From Arachnopeziza araneosa (taxonomy: Eukaryota; Ascomycota; Leotiomycetes; Helotiales; Arachnopezizaceae): 60,229 nucleotides of DNA. Positions 31,541 to 41,025 of the stretch are shown piece by piece (position 1 is the stretch's first letter; each line of letters starts with the position of its first letter). Made by a program: the position numbers and the translations under genes. Location: the NCBI GenBank assembly GCA_003988855.1, contig QYAI01000188.1, positions 1 to 60,229 of the forward strand, given 5' to 3'. A model generated the notes under the pieces. The model worked only from the letters and a program-made list of their open reading frames with translations, had not been told where the DNA came from and did not search any database.

Positions 31541-32575
31541 ATGCCGGACCGGATGTCACAAGTCATGGATACTGAAAGTCCAATTCAACGGCAGGAATCT
31601 CTAGAAAGTTTTCCACTCCCTCCTACCACACTGAAAACAATCGCATACACAAAATCGTCTCCTGATCTCAATCGAGACTTCCGATTTCCCTCAATCTCCT
31701 ACCAACCACAGGGACCAGAACGACGTGATACACTACGACGGCCATCAGTCCCAGTTACAGCAGAAGCCAGCCTTCAGGACCTGCCTATCGACATGGAGGA
31801 GGCTTCAATTGAACGGACGATCACAACAGCCCCCAAATTTATCCATGATCAAGCTGCGTCACCGCCTGCACGGATACCTTCCAAAGACTTCGTTCAATGG
31901 GGTCTTGGTGAAGAAGAAGATGGTTCAGATATTGAAGGCGAGGACTTGATCCTTTCTCACTCGTCAAATTATACAAGCATGCCAGCTCCTGCGGTGGCCA
32001 TACGGCCGGACGAGGAAGGTTTACCCGGCCCAGTGAGGAAATATCTCCTGGCTCAAGAAAGAGACCGTGTTTTGCGAGAGATGAAGAAGGCAGAGATTGC
32101 AGTGGTAGATACAGGATTCGACTTTGGATTTGGAAACACAGTAACACCAGCTGTTCCTCGAGTGACCGTCCCACCTCACCTACCCAACATCAAGATTCAA
32201 AACCCAACCCCACTTTCGGAGAAAAGTCCTCAAACACCCACGTTTCCTTTAAGCCCAGACTCATTTTTTGATACCGAAGCTATTCTCTGCCACTCCGATT
32301 CGGGGATCGCCATCGACACCAAGACCGTTCTGAAAACAAAGTCAGCTCTCCAACACAAGAGTTACCATGACTTTGGGCAGCCGAAAGAGAAGAAAGTCTG
32401 GCGTTTGACCCCTTCGCCTGACTTGGTGCAAGAATCGTTGAGGGAGAGAAAGTTTGTGACCGAGGCCAGGGTGAGGAGGGGATCAATGGGTGCTTACCTG
32501 GAGAACACTGCTTCGAGGCAGAGTTCGGGGTTTTGGGGGAAGATGAAGAACTCGGTGCTTTTGAGGAAGGGTTGA
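31541..32575 (+). CDS. Disordered Ser/Pro-rich hypothetical protein (344 aa)
   Basis: The Met at 31541 (context CCAAAATGC) was chosen over an in-frame upstream Met because the upstream part is hydrophobic and unlike the rest. The protein is predicted largely disordered, with one helical island, GPVRKYLLAQERDRVLREMKKAEIAVVDTGFDFGFG. Several basic-Ser phosphorylation-type sites are visible (LRRPSV near the N-terminus, VRRGSM near the C-terminus). The tail is basic and hydrophobic (GFWGKMKNSVLLRKG), as in the 161-aa neighbour. It shares composition and RRxS sites with the genes at 26.4 and 27.5 kb. No known domain; possibly a lineage-specific signalling substrate. Confidence 0.6.
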   Translation: MPDRMSQVMDTESPIQRQESLESFPLPPTTLKTIAYTKSSPDLNRDFRFPSISYQPQGPERRDTLRRPSVPVTAEASLQDLPIDMEEASIERTITTAPKFIHDQAASPPARIPSKDFVQWGLGEEEDGSDIEGEDLILSHSSNYTSMPAPAVAIRPDEEGLPGPVRKYLLAQERDRVLREMKKAEIAVVDTGFDFGFGNTVTPAVPRVTVPPHLPNIKIQNPTPLSEKSPQTPTFPLSPDSFFDTEAILCHSDSGIAIDTKTVLKTKSALQHKSYHDFGQPKEKKVWRLTPSPDLVQESLRERKFVTEARVRRGSMGAYLENTASRQSSGFWGKMKNSVLLRKG

Positions 32576-33061
32576 ATAGTGACTCACGCTTGAGGATGTT
32601 TGGAAAATAAGACTAGACGCTCGCAGCTTTGGCTGAGACTTGAACAGGTCAAGACTGCCGCTCGAGATCGCCAGAGGTTGCCGCAAGGCCCACATGAGGA
32701 ACAGCTTCAACAGCACCCGCCGGAGATAAAAATCTTTGGAAGTCAAACGAGGATCATGCATCGCGTCACATAAAGGTACCACATTCCGTGGACCAGCGAG
32801 CATGGAGTCACCCTGGAGATAGAGGTAGTCGTGGATGGGTGTGGAGACAGGTAAACCATGAATGAATGTGGCTGGCAAGTATGATGGCGGTTGAATATCA
32901 GATATATGTCCTAGGAGATAGGATATCAAACAGGACATGCTGCTCATGTATTACAACATTTCATAACTTGTCAGAAATGAAAAATACTGAAATCACCGAA
33001 TGATGAATAACTTCCCATTGTGACCCTGCAACATGTATTCAGCGAATAATGATCCAAGTCA
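32576..33061. other. Convergent 3' spacer
   Basis: Between the 3' ends of the 344-aa gene and the three-exon orphan. A long minus-strand frame (32483-32947) overlaps the coding strand of the upstream gene and is best read as its shadow. Nothing else stands out. Confidence 0.4.
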
Positions 33062-33708
33062 CTAAGAATCAGTAGAAAATAATGCATGTGGGTAAGATTC
33101 GCGGATATAGTGGCAGGGACTTGCTGGATTGTGGTTTGCGTCCATACGGTTAGCAATGACGACATTTTTGAAGCCACATGTCTCCCTGATGTCATTGTAC
33201 TGTCAAAATAGTTACTTAAAGTTAGTTGTTTGAAAATTGTAAGTTACTTACATTTGGAAGATTGGCTGATTCAAAGACCATGCTAGCGCAGAACGCAAGA
33301 GCTGAAATGTTAGCAAACTCCAAGAAGATCTTGAAAGTTTCACAAACCATGCACGCTTGTGAAGTCAGGGGCCTCGAAAAGTGGTTTTTCGAAAGGACCT
33401 TTGCCAATTACATTTTCAAGGACAGCATCAATCAATTGTGCCGTATCAATAACCCCAAGGCCTTCTGGGCCTTGGGCTCGATCTTTGAAACTGAAAAGCT
33501 TCCTGATATTGACTTCCCAGTGGACGAAATCGGCGGTGTACGGCGAACTAATCACACGTGCGAATGAGTAAGTCTGGATGGTGGGTTGTACGTAATACCT
33601 AAGCTGAAGATTTAGGTGGCTTCTATTGTTCCGTGTGTAATCTAGGCTCCATGAGCCCTCCTTAACATAGGGGTGCCTATTCCGCAACGAGCCATCTTCT
33701 CCATACAT
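33062..33708 (-). CDS. Three-exon orphan protein (182 aa)
   Basis: Exons 33348-33708, 33252-33301 and 33062-33199 with canonical GT...AG introns of 46 and 52 nt join in frame. The spliced sequence runs smoothly through both junctions: DFTSVHALAFCASMVFES, then ANLPNYNDIRETCGFKN. The product is soluble and globular in composition (YYVQPTIQTYSFARV, LGVIDTAQLIDAVLENVIGKG) with no signal peptide or membrane helix. I recognise no domain. The start at MYGEDG follows an in-frame stop immediately upstream, so either this is the true start or an additional 5' exon was missed. Two good introns in phase are the main support. Confidence 0.6.
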
Positions 33709-34310
33709 TCATTCTCTGATGTCTTCGCTTTCAATAAGTCTGAATGGTACTATCAACATTCAAATTTTCGGTCACTTGAGCTCATTCCTGAATTCTCTTG
33801 TGTTCATGTTACGTCACGCCCCTAGATGTGGTACAGTTCTCGTAAAGGCTTTGATTAAGTCGGCTCCACCTCTCCGTTCTCAAACCCAGCTTGAACAATG
33901 CCTTTCATAAAGATGAGATTTTAGCCAGAAGCAGGATATGAGTATAAAGAAATCTGCTTACAGAATCATGCCTAAAATGGATTATGTTCTGAATCTCTCA
34001 AGCATCAGATGAACACACCAGGAAGTTTTCTCTACCTTAGATGTCTGATGGAACGTTTCATATAGAACAACTACAAATGAAACATTGTGTCACTCCCCTC
34101 GTATAACAATTTTCTTCGGAGGTCACAACTCTCACCCTTGTCCATCCTTCGGTCCAACCTGCAACCGAAGTTTTATGACCTTCTCCTAGCCTCCTGATCT
34201 CTGCTGGCTACAAATAATCCACTCATCGTGCGTTTTTTTTCAATACAATCGGCAAACGCCCATATCAAATTTACATTTCAACTGGTTCTCAAATAAAATC
34301 TTTTGGCATC
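33709..34310. other. Divergent promoter region
   Basis: Between the minus-strand orphan and the plus-strand DUF5648 gene, so it should hold both promoters. A CT-rich tract at about 34080-34200 just before the DUF5648 gene is typical of fungal core promoters. No ORF of note. Confidence 0.45.
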
Positions 34311-34787
34311 ATGAAACCATTCACTAACCTATTCTCATTGCTCACTCTTGCCTTTTCGACGGCCATCAACACCGTCGACGCAGAACATTTCTACACCACC
34401 GATCCTCACGGCGAGCTCGCGCCTGGTTTGGGGTACCATCTCGAAGGAGTCGCCTGCTACGTTAGCACAACCTCTGTTGCTAACACGATGCCTATCTACC
34501 GCTGGGTCAACCCTAGTCAAGGATTCCACTTCTACACGTCCGCTGAGTCTGGCGAACTTGCACCCTCTCTAGGATATGATTATGAAGGGATTGCGTACTA
34601 CGTCTTTGCACAAGAAGAGCCAGGAAGTACAGAGTGGTATCGTTGGAGTGGAGATGGGCATTTTTACTCGACCAATGCGGCGGAGGGTGCTAATGCCGGA
34701 TTTTCGTTTGAAGGGGTCATGGGGTTTGTGTTTCCTGTGCAGGAGAATGGGTGGGTACCTTTATATAGGTGGTTTAACAACAAGTAA
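34311..34787 (+). CDS. Secreted DUF5648 repeat protein (158 aa)
   Basis: An intronless small protein with a signal peptide (about 1-24). Three tandem units follow: HFYTTDPHGELAPGLGY..EGVACYV, then HFYTSAESGELAPSLGY..EGIAYYV, then HFYSTNAAEGANAGFSFEGVMGFV. Each is closed by a YRW motif (IYRWVN, WYRWSG, LYRWFN). The HFYT...GY..EG...YRW pattern is that of DUF5648 (PF18885), found in secreted bacterial and fungal proteins, sometimes fused to hydrolases. Here it stands alone and fills the whole mature protein. Cysteine is almost absent, unusual for a small secreted fungal protein. A carbohydrate- or surface-binding role is plausible but unproven. Confidence 0.85.
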   Translation: MKPFTNLFSLLTLAFSTAINTVDAEHFYTTDPHGELAPGLGYHLEGVACYVSTTSVANTMPIYRWVNPSQGFHFYTSAESGELAPSLGYDYEGIAYYVFAQEEPGSTEWYRWSGDGHFYSTNAAEGANAGFSFEGVMGFVFPVQENGWVPLYRWFNNK

Positions 34788-34939
34788 TGGGGACATAAGT
34801 CAAGCTATAGAGAGTCTTGTTCGGGTCTTGAGAAAGCTGGGAGTGACGAAAGAGGAGAAATGATTGAGGGGTCAAATAGTTTAAATCCACAATTAACATA
34901 TGTAGCTGCTTAATTGTGCATCTGAGCTTTTCAGCCAGT

Positions 34940-37510
34940 TCACTCCTGACAAAGCGATGTTGGCCACTCCGATCCCCACATATCCCATATATTATCCAAG
35001 TTCACATTAAGATCGAAAGGGTTGATAGTGGCCTATTTCAAGAGTCAATGAGTGAATGATCAGACAGCGACTAGAACACTGACATCAAGATCTTCTTTGT
35101 CTGAACATTCGGAACCATGACCGAAGGATAGTAGCTGGGAAGCGTCGGGTATCTGTTTAAGAATATACGCTTAGTGTTCAATATCAAGAGGGCAGAGGTA
35201 AAATCGTAATCATTTGAACACATGATTCTTTGGTGGGAAAGTTGGAAGAGGTACTTACCTCAAGTTGATCTACCATACCCCGAGCATCAGAATTCAATTG
35301 CGTAGAGAGAGAAGTTTGCCGTCTTTCTAAACTTTTGCAGCGAAGGTGTAAAAACTTCTGAGCACATAAAGATTTAGCTCTCTGGACAGTTTCTTTCCCC
35401 AGATGTATTTTGAGCAGCATAATGGAGGCACACACTGTCATAAAGCAGCATGGCTCGCCACAAAAATAACTTATGTATCTGTCTTCTATGAATGCAAGAC
35501 ACTGTTCCAGGAGATCAATTGTAGACTCCGAGGCGGCCACAATGATGCTATTGGAAACTAGATAAATTTTAAGTTTGCATGATGGCATGAATAGAGGCTA
35601 ATTTCTTACCTCTGGGTTGCAGCAAACTTATTCGAGCAAGGTTCAACGAAGCCACGAGTAAATCTTCTCGCAAAAAAGTCAATCTCTGAAGTCCCAACCC
35701 TTCCAGCTCGATGTTCAGGAGGAGTATGTCGCGAGAAATTTGAGAGCAAATATTTTCAGAAAGCCAATACTTGCTGCTATCTTTCTGGAGATAAGGCCTG
35801 TGGATCTCTAGGATACATCCTTTTATTTGAAAATGCAGATATGCGTTGGTAAGGATGGCTGGTTTTGGTACGTCGTTACCATCACTTTTCTCCAAGCCCC
35901 ACGGCGGGACTGAAATCATTGCTTGTGAAAGTTCATGAGTGTATCGCAAAACGTCTTCGTAGCTCAACGCTTTGGCAGTTCCAGTAGTAAAGAGCTGCCG
36001 AGAAATTTCGAGACGTAGATTCCAGCTAAAGAAGCTTTGGGATTGGTATGATGTGTTGGTAAATACGTCCTGTGGCTTCGGCGGAGGAAGCATTTTTGAT
36101 GTTTCATCGAAACCTACATCGTCAATATTTGCAGGAGCGCCGATTTTCGATTCGAGATTATGAAGAATAGTGGGAAGCCCAAACTCAAATGAGCATTGGA
36201 GATCTAGTTCCCGAAGAACAGCCCAAATTCGACGTTTCATTTCTCCCACATACGGGCTATCAGTTGGAGGTGGAGTGAGATGTAATCCATCAATGATTGC
36301 ATTCTGAATCAACGAGCCAGTATCTTTCCACCACCTCTTCTTCCTAATAAAGTTGATCCGTTTTGAAAAATACAGTAAACAAGAAATTTGATAATGTACA
36401 AGTTTGCGGTGTTTCGAACTTTGCTGCCTTAGCCACTCGTCACATGCAGATATCCACTGAATTGGCATGGCTCGATACTTAGACGCAATAGAAGTGGGGT
36501 CTTTGGCACTGCCTGATGTACAGGTAGAGATTGATATCATTGAAAGGACAAGTGCCGTCATCGCTGGGAGGCGAGTTCTTCCTGGTACCCAAAACTTCAA
36601 GTATTCTCTATTAAATGTTGGAGGATGAATAACACGATGAATCTGCTCTAAATTGTTGATGTAAAATGACACCAGCTCGTCTGTGTGCTCTTTTGGGGGA
36701 AGTAAGGCCTCGAGAACGTTTTCACCAGGAAGGAGGACTTTTGTTTTCCATTGGTCCTTCACATACTTGATTTTCTTCAGATTAACTCCCAGAGGCGTAA
36801 GCCATTCGTCAGCTGTTTCTTTGATGAACGGAAAGAGCCCTGGAACCTATTTAAATTTATGAGTAAAAGCGCCATGAGACAGAGATAGCAGCTTCACCTC
36901 CCGAAATAGTTGAAACAAAGTATGTTGGCTGTAGTAACCACGTGGAGATCTCTCATTCGGGTCCGAGATATAGATTTTAGTAGTGTTGCTGGAGTTTGCC
37001 TGTTCCTCAGTGCTTTGATTCAGCAGCTCCGCTTGAGTGCCTTCGGCTGTATCAGCAAGGCTTGTGGGTTTTGGAAGGCAATAGTTTCCCTGCTGTTGAG
37101 CCTGGATGAGCAACTTCTTAAGTTGGGCGACTTCAGCTCGGAGATTTTGAACCTCACTACCACTACTCTGTGAGAGCAGTTGTACCGACTGATTGATCAA
37201 AGCATTTTCCTGTGTTATTCCGGTTTCGAACGAACATTCCTCCGATCTTCCTGATCTTATACACCTTTTGCAAGGCAGCTTTCTGTCGCACGAAAGCTAC
37301 AGGCGTTAGTCATTTAGTGTATCGTGCCATGCGATCGAGAGCGAAAGGTGGTATAATCACTTTTTTCTTTCTACATTCCCCACAGCTTAGTTGAAGACGC
37401 TTTCTCCGGCCCGGTCTTTCATTTGAGCTTAAAATCGATGAACTGTATGGCGTTGGTGCGGGACTTAGCATCGAAGGTTGGATGCCTCTCTTTTCAGTGC
37501 CTTTAAACAT
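34940..37510 (-). CDS. Zn2Cys6 transcription factor with fungal_trans domain
   Basis: Six exons (37361-37510, 36898-37296, 35610-36846, 35259-35557, 35084-35152, 34940-35032) join in frame to 748 residues. The binuclear zinc cluster is C43-x2-C46-x6-C53-x5-C59-x2-C62-x8-C71; the first intron splits it. A coiled-coil dimerisation segment follows (SEVQNLRAEVAQLKKLL, about 95-110). The middle is a fungal-specific regulatory domain with IHRVIHPPTFNREYLKFW at about 240 and GLHLTPPPTDSPYVGEMKRRIWAVLRELD at about 365. The last two small exons give an acidic Trp-rich tail (DNIWDMWGSEW), a possible activation domain. It is divergently transcribed from an MFS transporter, so it probably controls that transporter and perhaps itself. 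Confidence 0.88.
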
Positions 37511-37565
37511 TTGCGCGCCCTGAAGTATGTCCTAGTGAATGTGTGAGGTGGATGTGAAATTTTTG

Positions 37566-37737
37566 ATCACCGACTAAAAGCGATGAAGGAGATGTTCGGA
37601 TATATCAAACTTATCTCCGACTTATATCAACCATCATCACCGATCATCTCCGATGCTACCAAAAGGACTTATCGATAATAACTCTCGGAGATTTTTGAGA
37701 CTGCCGGAAGTCTGGTGCAGACTTGTAAGTTCGGAGA
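37566..37737. promoter_or_regulatory. Candidate operator array in the regulator/transporter divergent promoter
   Basis: The heptamer TCTCCGA occurs four times in 124 bp: direct at 37614-37620 and 37647-37653, inverted (TCGGAGA) at 37685-37691 and 37731-37737. Related ATCACCGA copies lie at about 37566-37573 and 37636-37643, with further CGGA sites nearby. Zn2Cys6 proteins bind CGG/CCG half-sites in direct or inverted arrangement, and the four copies are arranged two forward then two reverse. The array sits between the regulator start (37510) and the transporter start (37875). Binding by the neighbouring regulator is inferred. Confidence 0.6.
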
Positions 37738-37874
37738 TGGAACATCGGAAGAAATATGGTTGATACAATAATTAAACCCCTCTGTTGGGACGCCTTTCCT
37801 TGATATTTGATACCTCAGCTTTCGTACCTTCAACCCCCAAAAAATCTTTCAGTTCAATCCAACGCGCTGCTGAA

Positions 37875-39375
37875 ATGTCTTCATCATCAAAAACAGACAC
37901 AATTCGCGACCCAGAGATTAAACAGGACTTGGAATCAAAGCCAGAGAATATTGCTGATGTTCAAATGCCTGAAGATCCTCCTGGACCTCAACCACAACAG
38001 CTTACACATCAATTCCCAGAAGGCGGTTTAAAGGCTTGGTTGGTTGTGTTTGGATGTTGGTGTACCTCATTTACAACGTTTGGTTATGTGAATTCCTTTG
38101 GGTAAGTACTGCAGAAATCGGATATGCTTTGAAGTGACTCACGACTTTGATAGAGTCTACGAGACGTATTATCTTCAAACACTTCTTTCCAGCTACTCTC
38201 CGTCCGATATAGCATGGATTGGTTCCATTCAAGCTTTCGCACAGTTCTCTGCAACTTTGATTAGTGGCCCAGTCACTGACAGGTATGGTGCAATGGTATG
38301 GTTGAGCAATCCCAAAAACAGGGTTAGGTATAAGCTAACTGTTCGCATTAATCAGGTTATCATCTGGCCATTCTCACTCATACTTGTTGTTGCCATGATG
38401 CTCACCAGTCTATGTACTAAATACTACCAATTCATTCTTTGTCAGGGAATCTTGATTGGTATCTCGTCCGGTCTCATTTTTGCACCTGCTCTCTCTGTTG
38501 TTGGCCATTACTTTTTCAAAAAACGAGCAATAGCAATGTCTTTTGCCTCGACTGGCTCTCCGATCGGCGGAATTATATTTCCTGTTATCATGACAAATTT
38601 GATTCACAATCCAAGTGTCGGATTCGCATGGGGTCAGCGTGTTTGTGGCTTTGTAAGCCTTTTTCTTCTTGGAATCGCAGCAGTGGCCATTCGACCTACA
38701 ACTTTAAGAAGAAAAGGGAGCTTCATCCTGTTTGAAGCGTTCTTGAAGCCTACATATTACCTTCAGGTTGCGGCGTTATTCATGGTTGTTCTCGGGATCT
38801 GGACTCCGTACTTTTACCTCGCAGAGTATGGTCTGGCTCATGGAATGAAATCCACCCTGGCATCGTACTTGTTTGCATTCATTAATGTGGGTTCGTTTGC
38901 AGGGCGGGTACTTGGTGGTGCCGCTGCACAACACTTTGGCCAGTTCAACACCATTACTTTTGCTTGTTACAGTAGTTCAATTTTGCTATTTTGTTGGCTC
39001 AAGATCTTTACCTCTGGTGGATTAATTGTGCTTTCGGTTCTCTTTGGAGCGACAAGTGGTATTATCATCGCCTTGATGATGTCGACTGTTGCACACACTG
39101 CTGATCATCCGAGTAAGGTAAGCATTTTCTTATAAAGTTCTCGATCAAACCTTGTCCGAGTATTTAACAGATTGCAGATTGGTACATATTTGGGTATGGC
39201 AACGTTTATCATTGGGTTTGCAGGCTTGACTGGAACTCCAATTGCCGGTGCGTTGATTAACGTCCATCATGGCTACACCAGAGGCATCGTTTTTAGCGCA
39301 TCTGTTATCATGGCTGGAGCAGTGATCTTTACTGTGGCAAGATACTTTTATGCCAAAAACAAATTGATCGCGTGA
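37875..39375 (+). CDS. MFS transporter, monocarboxylate (MCH/MCT-like) type
   Basis: Four exons (37875-38101, 38154-38295, 38356-39117, 39178-39375) join in frame to 442 residues. The Met at 37875 gives the usual polar N-terminus before FPEGGLKAWLVVFG, the family entry to helix 1. Conserved fungal MCT-like stretches include NSFGVYETYYLQTLLSSYSPSDIAWIGSIQ, GPVTDRYGA, LTSLCTKYYQFILCQGILIGISSG and GRVLGGAAAQHFGQFN. There are twelve predicted helices, and the C-terminus is short. The second intron (60 nt) contains no stop, so an unspliced frame exists, but splicing restores the family spacing. Fungal members move riboflavin, nicotinate, monocarboxylates or metabolites; the substrate here is unknown. 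Divergent with the Zn2Cys6 regulator. Confidence 0.87.
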
Positions 39376-40187
39376 AGGAGATGTTTGCTGTGAGATAAAC
39401 CAGAGGATGTGAAGGAATTTGGGAAGGTCTCTGGGCTTTCGGACAAGCAAGTTTGTATTAATAGTTTCGAGCGATAGATAAGATTGTGGCTGTACTTATA
39501 AAAACTCTACTCAAACAGAGGTGGTATTAATGGAAGGATATTTGTCATAATTATTCAGCAGTTGTGAGTGATCTCACCCACTGACGAGGTGAGGGCTATC
39601 CAAATATAGGCTGTACGCTCTGTCTAAATTACACGCTACAGTCCTATTTAGTTAAGATCTTCTTAGGACCAATGTCGAATTTCTTGGATTTAGTATTGAT
39701 GTAAAATGTTCCATTTGGAGGTGTACAATCCAGGCGAGGAAGTTCCAACTTTCTTGTTACAATTTTAACCGTGAAATTATTCGAGATGAAATCTTGAAAT
39801 CTTGAAAATAAGATTTAGGGTAAAGTCTGGAATATTAATTGAGACTCTACTTTTTCCACCTATAACGACGCTAGTTATCCCTAAGGCATGTTTAACCGAG
39901 TTCACTATTACCTTAAGTAATAATGTGTCCTGGTGAAATCCTAGGAAACAGCAGGGCTAAGAGGTCAAGAGTGCATGTGCCCCCCGCTTTCCTCTCATAA
40001 CCGGCTTGGTATCAAAGATAGAATTGTTAATGGATATTAAATACGTCGATATTATAGAGGAGCACATCATGTGGACTTTCAATATTTCCATGAGAACTTG
40101 CGACGTTTTCATTTTCTTACAGCACGGCGTTTCCACAATACTGGCGACTCCCTTTTCTCTGTATATTGCTTTGGTAATAACGTTCAC
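39376..40187. other. Convergent 3' spacer before the xylanase
   Basis: Between the 3' ends of the MFS transporter and the xylanase. AT-rich, no frame with coding character, no repeats. Confidence 0.45.
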
Positions 40188-40915
40188 TCAAGAAGTAGTC
40201 AGGTCGTACTTTGAGTTTCCACCTGCATTTCCCCAACCTTCAGTGGCCAAAACCTGGTAGTCCATAGTCCCTAGCTTCAATCCCAATGCGGCCCACGCAT
40301 CAAAGTGAGTTTTTGTTGTGACTGTGCCGTTGCCGGGGCGGACAACGCGCCTATTCGAGATGTACTGAGTAAAGGTAGTGGTTCCGGCGATAGAGGGCTG
40401 ATTAACTTGTGTATGTTTCCAGATATCATACGTAGCCCCGTCACTGTCTACCGTACCCATCTTAGTCCCTTGCGCTGATCCCTTGCCGTCCGACGTGTAC
40501 TCTTGAATGTAGTATTCAACCAGTGGGTTTCGCGACCACCCATAGATAGAAACGAGTACCGTACCACCAGAGTGCGTTGTTGACCCATCAAAAGTGATGT
40601 TTCTAAACAAGATATATCAGTCAACGAGTAACTTCAAGTGGTAGAGGGGTTTATGTTGCCCTACCTGGATGATCCGGTTTTCCATCCCTTGCCGACAACA
40701 AAGTCTCCTGCACCAGAGAAAGATACAGAGTATCCTGTGCCAGAAGGTGAGAAGTTGACACTGCCACCAGTCTTATAGTTTTGGCTATAATCCTGACGGC
40801 GGGCGATGTCCTGTGGTCCGATCATGAAATCTGGCGCGTCAGGATCAGCAGTCGGTGCTGCAAACACCGCTGTGACTGCCGAGATAGCAAACACTATTTT
40901 GCTGAGAGAAATCAT
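40188..40915 (-). CDS. Endo-beta-1,4-xylanase, glycoside hydrolase family 11
   Basis: Two exons (40665-40915, 40188-40602) with a 62-nt intron give 221 residues. A signal peptide (about 1-19) and a short propeptide ending in RR are followed by the GH11 beta-jelly-roll. Both catalytic glutamates are present: the nucleophile Glu113 in NPLVEYY and the acid/base Glu205 in VLATEGWG. The thumb motif is PSIAGTTTFTQY. The enzyme should cleave internal beta-1,4-xylosidic bonds of plant xylan outside the cell. There is no carbohydrate-binding module. The conserved GxWYSxR region is altered (QYISNRRVV instead of the common QYWSVR), which may tune substrate binding. An in-frame extension upstream of 40915 lacks a signal peptide and is discarded. 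Confidence 0.93.
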
Positions 40916-41015
40916 GGTGGTGATTTTCTGGGTCTCTGGAGCTGTATAAGTTTCGAGGCAAGATAATACACAGAAGACTACCTTCGAAAGAGTTTTCCAC
41001 TCAAGTGCCGCCTGG

Positions 41016-41025
41016 TATTTATATA
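41016..41025 (-). promoter_or_regulatory. TATA box of the GH11 xylanase gene
   Basis: On the coding strand the bases read TATATAAATA, about 100 bp upstream of the xylanase ATG, a normal spacing for a highly inducible fungal secreted-enzyme gene. One GTGGGG, compatible with the CreA carbon-repression consensus, lies further upstream at about 41188. I did not find a clear XlnR-type GGCTAAA in the first 400 bp. Confidence 0.5.

Noticed and set aside
32483..32947. 154-codon minus-strand ORF
   Set aside because: Overlaps the 3' end of the 344-aa gene on the opposite strand and shows no domain.
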